Origin: Ophiosphaerella korrae
Taxonomy: Eukaryota; Ascomycota; Dothideomycetes; Pleosporales; Phaeosphaeriaceae
Direction: 5' to 3'
Assembly: GCA_028456385.1 (NCBI GenBank)
Contig: JALNQF010000001.1
Location: forward strand, 1,178,001 to 1,242,000
Length of the DNA stretch: 64,000 nucleotides
Of this stretch, positions 33,570 to 45,760 are shown in pieces. The notes under the pieces were generated by a model. It was given only the letters and a program-made list of their open reading frames with translations. It made no database searches and had not been told where the DNA came from. The stretch's first letter is position 1; each line of letters opens with the position of its first letter. Position numbers and translations under genes: made by a program.

Positions 33570-33996
33570 TATAATAGGCTGCCTATTATTAACTACAAGT
33601 ACCTATATTAGGAGTTAGTAGATTAAGAGGTAATAACAAAAGCTCGTGTTAGGATCTATAATAACTATAAATAGTAGAAGATGTTTTGCAACTATCTTAT
33701 ACTAGCGTTCTATAGTTAATAAATTAAATTACTAATACTATCCTAATAATACGTATTCTACTAACTATATACTTATTGTAATCTATAATCTATAGTTACT
33801 AAGACTAGTAGATTATAGATTGTCCTAATCTATAATTTATAGTTGCTAAGAGTCTATAGATTATAGATTAGCCTAGGTGTCCTAGTTATGTGTAGTTTCC
33901 TAATTAAGGTTATTACCCCGCTCGTCCTATACTTCGTTAGCGCCTAAATCGGGACTAATTAGTTCTATCTCGATTTCCTCTATTACACCTATAACA
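33570..33996 (-). repeat. Element A right LTR (5' LTR), 427 bp
   Basis: It matches the left LTR over its full length. It keeps more C and G than the left copy: near 33,910-33,960 it reads CCCCGCTCGTCC where the left reads CTCTACTTGTCT. Confidence 0.95.
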
Positions 33997-36831
33997 ATTC
34001 TTATTAAGTAGTATCTATCCTTTAGGTCTAGCTTTGTAAAAATCTTAGCTTAGCTTAGCTTATTTTAAAGTTTATCTATATTTAGTATTAGGTATTAGTC
34101 TTTTACTATAATATTATTTAGTTTTTAGTAGTTTATATATATCTTTAGTAGTCTTTTCTTCTTTTGTATAAAGAGAATTAGAAATCCTACTAATAATAAG
34201 GATTCTTATATATATCTTTTTTTTAGGTCTCTATTTAGTTTTTCTTAGAGTATTACTAATTTACTTTCTTTTAATTAGTAAAAAGGCCTAAAAGGTAGCT
34301 CCTTTCTTTCTTATAACTTAATTGTATAGTCCTAGAGTTAGTACTTAGGTAATACTAGTATATCTATCTCTTCGACAAATAAGTAGCTAAACTTCTTATA
34401 TTATTCTAGGATTTTAAGAGTTATATATTACTTCTTTACTCTTACTTCTAAGCCTAGCGCCCTACTAGTACTTATAGAGTTACTTATTCTCTCTTAATAA
34501 GTTACTATTAAAGCTACTATCTTATATAGTACTTTCTTATCTACTATTAAATACTACTAATACGTAGGCTTAAATCTACGTACGTCTTTATAGTCTTTAA
34601 ACTAGAGGTTCTAGTTTTTCTAATTAACTTAGGGATTAAACTCTTATAGCTATAGGAGTCCTAGTATAATATCTTTATTAGCTAAAACTAATATGTCTAG
34701 GGTAATCTTTATACTATATCCTTAAATAATAATCTCTATAGTTACTTTACTACTAACTATTAAGTTTCTTAGTATTAGTTATCTATTCGCGATATAGATT
34801 AGATATAGTATCTTCTTTACTTATAGTTAGAGTCTTACTTATTTTACTACTTTAAGTATAATTAGGTTTATAAATAACTTTAAATCTACTAATACTTTTA
34901 TTTTTTCTCTCTTTATCTTTACTAAGAGTTTAATAAGTCTTTTAGCGTTAATAGTATTATAGCTTCTAGATATATATCTAGTATTAGCTATTTACTTAAA
35001 AAAGACTTAATCTTATAATCTTTATTTATTTTTTACTAAAATCCTTAGACTATCTTAATCTCTTTATATTATTTATACTTCTCTAGCGTATAGGTTTATA
35101 AGATTAAATTAATATATTAGTTATTTATAAGTATCTTACTTATATTTATATTTTCCTTAGTTATTCTTAGAAAGTACTCTACTTTCTACTTATCCTATAG
35201 ATATTATTTATATCTTACGTTTATATACTCTTCCTAGTTTAATTTATATCTAGATCTTATCTTATTAGAATAGTAGGTAAGGTAGTTGTTATAGTAACAT
35301 CCTATCTATAATAGTAGTAAGTAGTTTAGGTTACGTAGGTATAGCTAGTATTATAGTTCTTGTATTAACACTAGATCTATAATAATTAGTACCTAATTAT
35401 TATTTACGTATAATAGTTCGTATTATTAAGTCTACTCTACTTAGCGTTTCTTATCTTACTATTCTTTTACTAAGTAGTAGCTATCTACTAGTCTCTAGAT
35501 TTCTTTTATAAATCTATCTTATACTTTAGTATTTTCTTACTTTAGCTCTAGTATTTTAGGTACTATTTTGTATTTAGAGGTCTTAAGCTCTTAGTTTTCT
35601 TTCCTATTCTTGTCTTAGGCTATATATACCTACCTTCCTAGATATAGCGTTATCTTATACCTATACTCTACCCCTCTTTAGTATAGCTAAAAGTATTCTA
35701 AAGTATCTATCTTAGCTTACTTTTACTTTAGCTAATACCTTCTTATATAGCTTTATATTCCTAGTAGTATCTTTATAGCTTCTACTTTATTATCTATTAT
35801 AAGGTTTATTAGTTATAAAGTAATCTTATAGTAGTTATATCTTTTACTTATATTTTACTACTAGAGGTTTGTAGTCTTATAATCTCTTTACTCCTAGCTT
35901 TCTCTAGAGATTACTTTCTATTCTTCCTCTCTATTATTATCTTACTACTTAAGTATATTAATTTATTATATAATCTTATTCTTTACTTAGTAATTCTTTA
36001 CTAAGTACTCTATTTTACTATACTTATAGTATTTTTAGCTTTCTACTACTTTAGAGTTTTTAAAGTAATAGTATTTTTATTTTCCTAAGTTTATATTATT
36101 AACGTATATTTTATTTAGCTTAAAGTATTTATAGCTACCTTAAACTTAGTTATTCTTGTATTTACGTTACTACTTATACTTAGGTTTATACTTCTTACTT
36201 TCTATATATAGTACTCTTACGTTCTTTACTTCTACTATATATTTATATATATAGTTATTAACTTAAATTACTTCTTCTATTAAGATCTTTAACGTCTTAA
36301 TTATAGCTCTACTACGTATTAGCTTGCCTTAAATATTACTCTTAAGTCTCTATTAAAATATCCTTATTAATAACTTATTATTCTATTCTATTTATATTAC
36401 GTAGCTTTAGAACTTATTAGTATAGTCTACTACTACCTTATATTATTATAGCTACTATATTACGTACTCTACTACTACTATCTTATTTACTAGTAGAAAG
36501 GCTTATTATACTTTATCTTTAAACTTAATCTATTCTTTAAATATCTTATTATAGTTACTATTATTATTATTAAGGTATTTCTTAAAGTATAGTATAACTT
36601 ATTTCTCTACTTTACCCCTTATATAAGATAATATAAGTATAGCTCTATTTTTATCTTAAACTTAGTCTACTTTAAAGAAGAGATTAAGTTATAAGATCTA
36701 TAGCTTAAGCTTATTTTATTCTCTATAGTAGAGGTCTAGCTTAGTAACCTTAGAAGTAGCTATATAGGTTACTCCTACACGCTAGTTATCTATATTTATT
36801 AACGTATTACTTATCTTAAAGGTATTTAATA

Positions 36832-37246
36832 TATTAAGACCGTAGAACTAAGTAAAAGAAATAAAGGTAAGTAGGCTTCTATAAGATAGGCAAGGTTAAT
36901 AAATAATATAGTTACTTAACTTAATTAATAGTTAGCTCTTATTAGAGTATTATAAAGTATATAAGTATTAATAGGTAGATAAAAATCTAATTAAAGTATT
37001 AGTTGTAATACTCTATTAGGATAAGAGGTAAAGAAGAGATTAAATATAATAGTCTATAAAGGTCTATTAACGTTCCTATATACTTACTATCTAGTATTTA
37101 TTTCTAAGTACTTACTCTAGAGCGTTCGCTCTAGAGCGCTTATTCTAGAGTATTTACTACTAAATAGTTATATATTCTACTACGCTGTATTACCTAGCCT
37201 AATCGCGTACGATATAATAGCTTACCTACTACTTAGTATTGTAATA
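36832..37246 (-). repeat. Element B right LTR (5' LTR), 415 bp
   Basis: Direct repeat of 23448-23891. It keeps more C/G (AATCGCGTACG against AATTGTGTATA) and has fewer 14-bp units. AGTAG follows at 37247-37251. Confidence 0.92.
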
Positions 37247-37251
37247 AGTAG

Positions 37252-40200
37252 CTAGTAAATAATAACTAAAGCTAGAGATAATTCTAATAATATATTACTA
37301 ATAAGACTACTTTTTTTTTATAAGTACTTAGGTTATAAAAGAATAGCTAGTAAAAATAAAGATTACTAACTAGCTATAGCTAAAAGAAAGAGAGATACTA
37401 ATTAAAGTTTTTCTATATTAAGAAGCTACGTTAAGCTTTAACTTTATAGAGTTAGGCTATATTTACCTTAATATTATTTTACTAGTTTAAATTAATATAG
37501 TACTTTATAAAGCTTAAAAAGAAGATAGCTTCTTTATACTTTATAAACTATGAAATATAGTTAATAAAATATTTTAAAAATAGTTAGACTAAGAAGTTTT
37601 TAAATTAAGTAAAAGCCTATAAAGTAACTCTTAGTTCTTAATAAAGAAAAAGGACTAAGAATATTAACTTATTAATAATACTTAGCGTACTAATAGTATA
37701 ACTATTAGGGACGCTAACTTACTTCTAAACCTAGATAAATTCTTAGAGGAATTTATAAGTTACTACGTTATATCTCTAATAGACTTTTTCTCTAGATATA
37801 ATTAAGTAGAGCTCTATTAGGACTTTAAACTACTTATAGTATTTTATATACTAACTTATAAACTAGTATAGTAATATACTCTACTTATAAGTACTATAAA
37901 CTTAATTACTAAGTTTATATAAGTAGTAACTAAAATCTTATAAAAATTAATTCTAACTAGCTATATATTATATATAGATAATATTATAGTAAAAGGCTTA
38001 AAAATAGACTATAACTTAGACTTACTAGAACCTAAGATCTAAAAGTTTATTAGTAAATATATTATTAATATAGATAAAGTTTTACGTAACCTTAAGATAG
38101 CTAGTACTACTACTTTAGGTCTTAAATTAGATTAGTACTATAACTCTATAGAGATTATAGAGTATATAGTAGATAAAAAGAGCTAGTACTTAGCTAATAA
38201 AAAGGTCTAAAAAATAATTAAATAGCTAGCTTATATATCTCTAAAAGAAGTCTAAATATTTATTAGCTTTTACGTAAACTATAGAATCTAGATTAAAGGT
38301 TTTACTAAGATAGTAGTACTACTATTTAAGCTACTAAAGAAAAATAAAGAATTTAAATAAAGTTAAAAAGCTTTAATTACTATAGATAAATTAAAAGCTT
38401 AACTAACTAGTATACTAGTATTAGTCTCTATAAACTATAGTAAGCCTATTAAACTAATTATTATATTAGTTAATAGAAGTAAAAAGAGTTAGGGCGTAGT
38501 ACTCTAGTAAGAAAACCTAAAAAGCTATTAGAACGCAATATACTATAAATTAAGAGTATAGTTACTTTTAGAGTATAACTAAGATTCTAGGAAATATAAG
38601 TATAAAGCTATACTACTAGTACTTAAGAAATTCTACTTATAAATCTATAGAGTTTATTTTATAGTAGAAATAGATACTTATATACTTATAGATTAACTTA
38701 ATTAAAGTACTAGTAACTTCTTAAGAGCTCTAATTACAAGATAGCTTACTTTTCTAAATATATAGGAATTTAATATAAAGTATATAGCTAGAAAAAAGAA
38801 CGTAGTAGTAAATACGCTCTTAAAGTAACTAGAGCTACTAAGATAGTAGCTACTAAAAGAGCTTAAAGAAGATATAGAAGAATTTATAAACTACTATTTA
38901 GAGTTTATAACTTTTATCTTACTATAGATAAGCCTTTAGGACCTAGAATTTATATACTTAAAGATAGAAATAGACCTAAGTATACTAGATACTCTAGAAA
39001 TACTTTTCTTATATAATATTATAAAATAGCTAGTAATATAATAAACTCTAGCTAAAATAAGTAAAATAGATACCTAGAAGCTCTATAAAAATATATAAAA
39101 ATACAAGGTTATATAAAGACTCTTATAGGCTAAGAGTTCTAAATAGTACTTACTAAAAAAAGTAGTAGATAAGAAAAAAAAGTAGTAGATAAGAAAAAAA
39201 AGTAGTAGATAAGAAAAAAAAGTAGTAGATAAGAAAAAAAAGTAGTAGATAAGAAAAAAAAGTAGCTAGAGATCCTAAAAGTATTATATAATAAAAGTAG
39301 ATACTAAAGCTAAGAAAGAATATAGTAAAAGATCTAGACGTAATACTACTAGCTAAATATATTTAAAGACGTAAAGACTTATATAAAATCTTACTAAGAA
39401 TATTAATTTTATTTACTTTAGATATAAGAAGAAGAGCTATACTTAAATTAGAGACTTAAGGTCTTATAAAAATAGATTATACTAGATATAGTTTATATAC
39501 TTAATAGTAAAAAAAGTAAAAGATATATAATTATATATTAGGACCTTATTAGCTTATACGTAGAGGCTAAAGCTCTTAGAGCTAATATATTAGAAGCTAT
39601 TATAAAGTTCCTAAAATAAAATATATTCTTAAGATAAAGAGTACTATTTAAAATAATAGTAGATAGAACACTAGAATATAAAGAACTAGTTACTAACCTT
39701 ACTTACTTATATAGTACTTAAAAAGTTATTAGAAGTACTTATTACTTCTAAAGCTAAGGAATAATTAAAAGAAGCTATAAAGAGTTAGTAGCTACTCTCT
39801 AAAAGATTAAAGGTAATTAAGTAGATAATCTACTCTACGCGCTATAAGTAGATATAGTTATAGTAAGGTATAGTACTAGAAAGATACTAATATACTTTAT
39901 ATATAGCTAAGAATAAGTCTTACCTATTAAACTTTATATCTTTATATAGTAAACCCTCTTATAGTTAGAAGTTTATAATACTACTACGCTCTTAGTATTA
40001 TAAGCCTAGTAGTTTAATAAGTATAATAATAGACTCTAAGAAGCTATAGATTATATAATTATACTAAAATAAAAAAGTAAAAAATAGTTTAATACTAAAA
40101 GGATATTATATATAAAAGATATACTTAAGAAAATATTAGTACTTATCTAAGACTTATTTAGTAACTAGAATAAATCTAAATAATAGAAACTCTAACCTTA

Positions 40201-40620
40201 GTAGAAAGGCTTTTATTAAGTTATTTAGTTATACTTCTCTAGATAGTACTAGCTTACTAACCTAGATAGTATAAAGTTTAGAAGCTATACTCTAAGAGTA
40301 AGAGTAGTAGAATTCTACTAGTAAAGCTAGTAAGAACTAATAGATATCTTAGAAAATTTAGAGCTAGAAGCTAAAGATTTTATAATTAAATAGAAGGAAG
40401 AGTAAGCTTTACTTAATACTAAGAGGTAACCTAAAAGAGTATTAGATAAACTAGTACTAATAGAGCTAGTATTTAGATAGTAAAGTAGGTAAGTACAAGA
40501 ATAATATAGATAAAACTTACTATTACTATTATAAACTTATTAGCTATAATTAGTTTAAATCCTAGTATAAAAGCCTAAATTTAATCTAGCTAACTTTAAA
40601 TTCTTTATATAAAAGAAATA
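37252..40620 (+). mobile_element. Element C, pol-side portion (RT, RNase H, integrase)
   Basis: The plus-strand frame with TAA/TAG stops reads as Gypsy RT/RNase H: YIDN at 37971-37982, then YNLDLLEPKI, KFISKYIINIDKVLRNLKIA, a RNase H primer region (SFYVNYRI, IKGFTKIVVLLFKLLKKNKEF) and VSINYSKPIKLIIILV. The integrase follows at about 39,640-40,000 (YKELVTNLTYLYGT, VIRSTYYF, KRSYKELVATL) and continues into a C-terminal segment to about 40,600. It pairs with the gag side left of element B. A 20-bp tandem array lies between RNase H and integrase. Confidence 0.75.
39161..39260. repeat. Perfect 20-bp tandem array, five units
   Basis: AGTAGTAGATAAGAAAAAAA is repeated five times without a single difference, plus a partial unit on the left. 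Because 20 is not a multiple of three, it breaks the pol frame. Confidence 0.97.
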
Positions 40621-43600
40621 TAATAAAGAAATTAATCTTAGCTAAAGATTAGCTAAAAATTTTAAATAAAAGAAAGAATAAGTAAGTATTATAAGTAAAT
40701 AGGAGAATTAGTAATAAAAAAAAAGAACTTAGTTAATTTTCTTTAAAAATAAATAACTAAAGAGGCCCTAGTACTTAGATACTAAGAAGAATAACCTTAT
40801 ATTACCTATTATTACTAATTACTATCTTTAGAACTAGAAGAAAAAGCTTAAGTAGTAAGAAGACTTCTAAGACTAAACCTAGGTAGCTAAAAGTAAATAC
40901 TACTTAAATAATAAGTATAATAGTAATCTTAATTCTAAAGCTAAAGATTTTAAAGTAAAAAGCTAAAAGTATACTAAAGAGGTAGAAAAAGTATAAAAAT
41001 AGAAAACTAAGAGCCCCTAGAAAGAGAAGTAAAAAAGCTTAAACTTATTATATTAAATTAAGAATAGACTAGAATAGAAATACTACTACTAGAAAGTAAA
41101 GTGCAAAGAAGAGAAGTTAAAAGAGTAGCTAGATAGTAGCTAGAAGTAAGAGTAAAAGTAGTAAGAGACTTAATAAAGTATCTATAAGTATATCTTAAAC
41201 TTTTATTAAGACTTTAGTAACTTATATTTAACTCTAGGTTAGTAAAGTAAAAAAAGTATAAAGGCGAACTTTATAAAGCCTAAAAAGCTAGAAGTTAATA
41301 GAAAGAATTTAAAGTAGTATAAAAGCTTAAAAGTAAGCTAGAACTACTAGAAGAAGTACTTTAAAAGTATTTACTAATACTAGAAAGAAATAAAGAGTAA
41401 AGAGAACTAAAGAGAAATTAATAAATAAAGGCTTTCTCTACTATAGAGAATATAGTAGCTAGAGAACTATTAGACTTACTCTTAGGTATAGTATAACTCT
41501 AAAGATACTAGCTATAAGCTTACTAGTAAAAAGGATTATTAGTAGAACTATAAACGTAGCTTAAAGTTTTAGAGTTATTATCTTTAGGCTTATCTATACT
41601 ATATACTACTAGGTAAGCCCTAAGCTTATAAGAATATACTAGCTTACTAGGCGTTATAAGAGGACGCCTATAGGCTACTTAATAACTTAGAGAAATATTT
41701 TAGTAAATAAAATACTAAATATTAGCTACTATAGTATTACGTGTAAAAGGTATAGTAATAAAGTAGCTAGAAAACTAAGTAGCTATAAGAATAAATGTAT
41801 TAGCGTAAGTATACTCTTACTTAAAGAGCTTAGTAATATAGTAGTAACTTTTAGTAAAACCTTTAACTTAAAAGAGTACTTACTTACGTTTAGCTACTAA
41901 ACTACTAAAAACGTATTAGTAGAGCTCTAAAAGACTATTAGGATAAAACTAAGTAAAAAGAAAAATAAAGTTAAAGACTTACTTAACCTATAATTATAGC
42001 CCTAAATATAATAATAAAAATAAAAGCTATTAGGGTAGATAATACTTTTATTATTAAAGAAAATAGAGTATCTAATACTACTATAAATATAAGTAGTATA
42101 GCTACAATTACTCTCCTCTTTAGAGCTATAAGCTATAGCTTTATTAGAGCTTAGTAGTAATAGCCCTAGTAGTAAAGCCTTATAAGGGCTAATAGTTTTC
42201 TAAGTATACTAACTTACGTAGACTATAGCCTTATAATAAGCCTATATTTTTTAAAGATTATTAATTAAAGAAGAATCCTATAAGTACGTAGTCTAAGTAG
42301 CTAAAGAGTTTTAAGTAGGTATCTTTTAACTTTTATAATAGTATACCTAATAGTATAGCTAGTAAAAAAGAAATAAAGAGCTATTAGAAGTATAGAAGAA
42401 GCTATTAAGGTTATAAGAATAAATATTATAGAGACTATTTTACTAGTAAGCTCTATTTTTATACTTATTATAGTAAGTATATATAAACTCTTAGATAAAA
42501 GAAAGAAGCTAGCTAAAGTTATACTTTTTAAAGATATTAAGAGCTTAGTTAAAAAGGTTATAAAGTAAGTTAAGTAAGAAAAAGTAGTTAAAGAAATAAG
42601 TAATAACTAAGAGAATACGTAGTTAGTAAGACCTAAGAGCTTATAGGTAAAAAGGTTAGATACTTACCTTTATACTAGGAATAATATATTATAGAAATAG
42701 GGTAAGAAGCTTTACTTTTAGTTTAATAATAACCTAAAAGTAGCTTACCTAGGTTATAAAGTAGCTAAAAAGGATTATTACTACTATAGTTACTTTAGCT
42801 AAGCTAGCTAGCTATATAGGAGCTAGGTTAGAAATTAAGAGTAGCTATAATAGTTAAAGTAGAAAGTAAATAAGAAAATAGAGATAAAAAACTAGTAAAA
42901 GAGTATAAAGTAGCTAAGATAAGCTTAAAAAAAAGATAAAGAAAAATAGAATAAAAAATAGAAGATAAAGTTTAAGTATACTTTTAGAAAGTATTTATAA
43001 CTTTACTAAAACTATAAGAGCTAATAACTATAAGAGCTTAACTACTAGTAAAGATATTTAAATATAGAGCCTAAAGGCTCTATACTAGCTTAGCTAATAA
43101 ATATATATATATATAAAAAAAGAGTTAGCTATTAAAAATTAATAAGTAAGAGAAGAATTTAGTAAGTAAAAATATATTAAGTAAAAGAACTATTATAAAA
43201 GAGTAAAAAACTATTATAGCTTATAAAATATATATAAAAAGAATAGTTAGAAAGTAGATAGCTATTACTATAAGCTATATAATACGCCTATATAAAAATT
43301 TTATAAAATAACTTAGAAACTACGTAAATACTTTATAAATAACTATTTAGATCTTAAATCTAAAGCTTTTAGAAGAAAGGCGTTATAAGTAAAAGATAAG
43401 AGTAGTATCTTTAATATTTTAAGCTATAGCTAAAACGCTCTAAAATAAAACTAATAGCTAATATAAGAAAATAGGTAGTATAACTTAAGCTTTATATTAG
43501 GTAATAGCGCTAATAAGGCTAGCGTTCTCTTAGAGTAAGCTTAGGTAGGTTATAGCTATAGCTAAAGTTAGATTTGTAGTTTGTAGATAATATATAGTAA

Positions 43601-44064
43601 TTAATACCTAAAGGGCTATAAGTTATTTAAGAGGAAAGATTCTCTTAGAGACTTAATATCTTTATTCTCTTTTGTTAATATTAATATTTTAGCTAGAAGG
43701 CCTAAGTTACCCTCTAACTATATATATAGTTAGTAATAGATACTAAACTATTTATAAAAGTAGAGCTAAATTATAAATCTAAATTATTTTAGATCTAATA
43801 GTTTAAGTACCTTACTACTAATAAAATAAAAAAAAGAATTTATAAGTTAAAGTAGGTTTTACCTTCTCTTTAGGCTAAAGGCTCTTAATTAAGTATAGTA
43901 GCTTAATAGGACTAAGCTCTTAAAAGAGAAATAGAGGTATATAGTAAAGTATTATAGAGAAAGAAATAGTAAAAAAGAAGTAAGTATTTACTAAGAAAAT
44001 ATAAGTACTAAGGGCTTTATAAGGAGGTAAACTATTAAAAAGAAAGCTAATAGGCCTTTAAGTT
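40621..44064 (+). other. RIP-degraded sequence downstream of element C pol, partly coherent sense frame
   Basis: No family is recognised. From about 42,395 to 42,950 one plus-strand frame stays coherent for some 180 codons, with stops only TAA/TAG. It contains a hydrophobic run (ETILLVSSIFILIIVSIY), a Lys-rich helix (LVKKVIK), KKLYFQFNNNLKVAYLGY and KDYYYYSYF, which may derive from Cys/His-containing sequence. It could be an extra ORF of element C or a different element. 43.0-44.06 kb shows nothing recognisable. Confidence 0.4.
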
Positions 44065-44475
44065 ATAGGATATAATCTATAGGAATATAAATAATATTTA
44101 GAGTTAGTTTAGCTAATAAAGTTTAAGTTCTCTAAGACTAATAAGCTCTTAGGCTCTAGATCTATATTAGGTACATAACCCTATAATAATACTATTCTAA
44201 TAATATGTATTACTATTAACTATATACTTCTAGTAATCTATTAATTTATTACTTATATCTAGTCTTAGTAACTATAGATTATAGATTAGTAATCTTTTAA
44301 TCTATAATTAATTTCTATTTATATACTTAATAGATTAAAAGATTACTTATATATTCTAATTATAAGTAGTTTTTAAATCTAGCTTATTACTTTACTTATC
44401 TTATACTTTATTAGTACCTAAGTTAAAACTAATTATTTTTATTTTAATTTTTTTTTATACTTATAATACTAAAAA
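44065..44475 (-). repeat. LTR-like relic, possible 3' LTR of element E
   Basis: Same orientation as the element A LTRs, matching them at the right end (TTATACTTTATTAGTACC, then AACTAATTA). Its left half matches the relic at 19,450-19,575 in reverse complement. It stands immediately left of minus-strand sequence that may be the end of element E's pol. Confidence 0.5.
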
Positions 44476-45559
44476 GTTATATAATACTTAGTAAATTCTT
44501 TTACTAGTTTTTAAGTAAGCTATAAATAACTTATTTTCTAAATTAAGTACTACTATTTTATATTTTTTCTATATAATTTATACTTTATATTTATAATAGC
44601 TTCTATAAAATATTTAGTATATATACTTCTAGATTTATTTTATATAAATATAAGCTTTAGCTAAAATAAGTTTTAATTAAGTAAAAGCTTCTACTATCTA
44701 GAATAAAAAAGTTTAAAGTAAAATAATAGAAATATACTTATATTAGTTAAATTTATAAATATATTTATTATAAATTATTTTAGCTATAAGATAAAGTTTT
44801 ACTTATTAGTAGTTTAGTTTTTTAGTAAGTTTAAGTATATTTTAGTAGTATATACTAAAATAAACAAGTTTACTAAGTTTATATACTAAGCTACTATATT
44901 ACGTAGTATTAGCTTATATAAGCTACTTTTATTATACTTAAAGTAGCTTTTTTTCTAAAGTATACTATAAAGTTTCTATATACTATAAGTAGTTTATTTA
45001 CTTAAATATATTATTTATATTAAAAGAAGTTAAATAGTTAATTATTTTACTAAAGAAAAATTTACTATATAAGTAATTACTTAAGTTTACTAAAAATAAA
45101 GTTATTTTAATAAAAGTATTTACTATATTATTAGCTATATATAGCTAAGATACTTAGTTATTTTATATATAATTTATATATTACTTAAGATATATTTTTA
45201 GTAATTAATTAGTTTACTCTATTTAGCTATTAGTTTTAAAGTTATATATAGTAAAAGTCTTTTATAAAATATAAAATTAAAAGTATATATAGCTTTAAAA
45301 TTAGGTAATAAATATTAATTTTTTATTTAAACTAATATTAATAGAGATACTATAGAGGTTAAATATAGTTATAAAGTAGTTAGTAACTTATTTTAGCTTT
45401 AAAGTTTGAAATAAAAAATAATAATAGTACTTTATTAAGTAGTAGTATATAACTAAAATATACTTATAAGTTTTTATATTTATTTTATAGTAAAGTAGTC
45501 CTAAAATATAATTAACTAAAATATTTATCTATAATATATTATAAAAAAGATATTTTTTA
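44476..45559 (-). other. RIP-degraded sequence, possible integrase end of element E
   Basis: No motif can be named with confidence. The assignment to E rests on position only: it lies between an LTR-like relic and element D and shares E's expected minus orientation. Confidence 0.25.
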
Positions 45560-45760
45560 TATCTTTTATTTTTATACTAATATTAGTAAGTTATAACTTA
45601 CTAATATTTAACTACTTTTTTACAATTAGTTAGTACTTAGTATACTACTAGGTATATATACTTAGTACTTACTTAGATAGCTTTATCTACTATGTACTTT
45701 TTTTAGTTAATTATTAAAATAACCTTATTAAGTTATTTTATACAAAGTCTACTTTATATA
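45560..45760 (+). repeat. Direct repeat, probable 5' LTR end of element D
   Basis: Matches 53810-54012 in the same orientation, including ACTAGGTATATATACTT and TTAGTTAATTATTAAAA. Similarity stops abruptly at the right. Confidence 0.65.

Larger units (their letters stand above)
26969..33996 (-). mobile_element. Element A, complete Ty3/Gypsy LTR retrotransposon inserted in element B
   Basis: Two direct LTRs of exactly 427 bp (26969-27395 and 33570-33996) bound a 7,028-bp element. ATTCT at 26964-26968 and 33997-34001 is its target duplication. On the minus strand the order is gag with zinc knuckle (YFNYSKKGYYVKDY at about 32,550-32,600, originally C-x2-C-x4-H-x4-C), RT (YVDFRKTN near 30,670; LFSLINAL, EYLDIFTFIYLDN at 30,368-30,450), then the integrase C-terminus (KLDYVKIRLYKIKKEIT) and a chromodomain (KKILQY, FYNRRNYYLVE) at about 28,130-28,450. 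The PR-RT-RH-IN-chromodomain order is the Ty3/Gypsy (chromovirus) layout. Stops are confined to TAA/TAG. It is the youngest layer of this nest, since it interrupts B. A2 at 60,342 belongs to the same family. Confidence 0.93.
23448..37246 (-). mobile_element. Element B, Ty3/Gypsy LTR retrotransposon interrupted by element A
   Basis: Direct LTRs lie at 23448-23891 and 36832-37246, flanked by AGTAG at 23443-23447 and 37247-37251, a 5-bp target duplication. Without the nested A (7,028 bp plus 5-bp duplication) B is about 6.8 kb. Orientation is minus. Two gag zinc knuckles lie at about 35,990-36,080, reading YYYFKNSKVVES and YYKYSKIEYLVKNY, with Cys/His turned to Tyr. The reverse transcriptase starts right of A (AKIFTKLDL near 34,040) and resumes left of A (LFRLINILVIF, EYLDKFIIAYLDN at 26,798-26,860). 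The integrase C-terminus (KELDYVKVRLFLVKED) and a chromodomain (KGYLVSKNI, EPKANL) lie near 24,620-24,980. A at 26,969 therefore splits the RT between its palm segments. All frames carry RIP stops. Confidence 0.88.

Noticed and set aside
39161..39260. 20-bp array as a CRISPR array
   Set aside because: Units are directly adjacent with no spacers, in a fungal nuclear retrotransposon.
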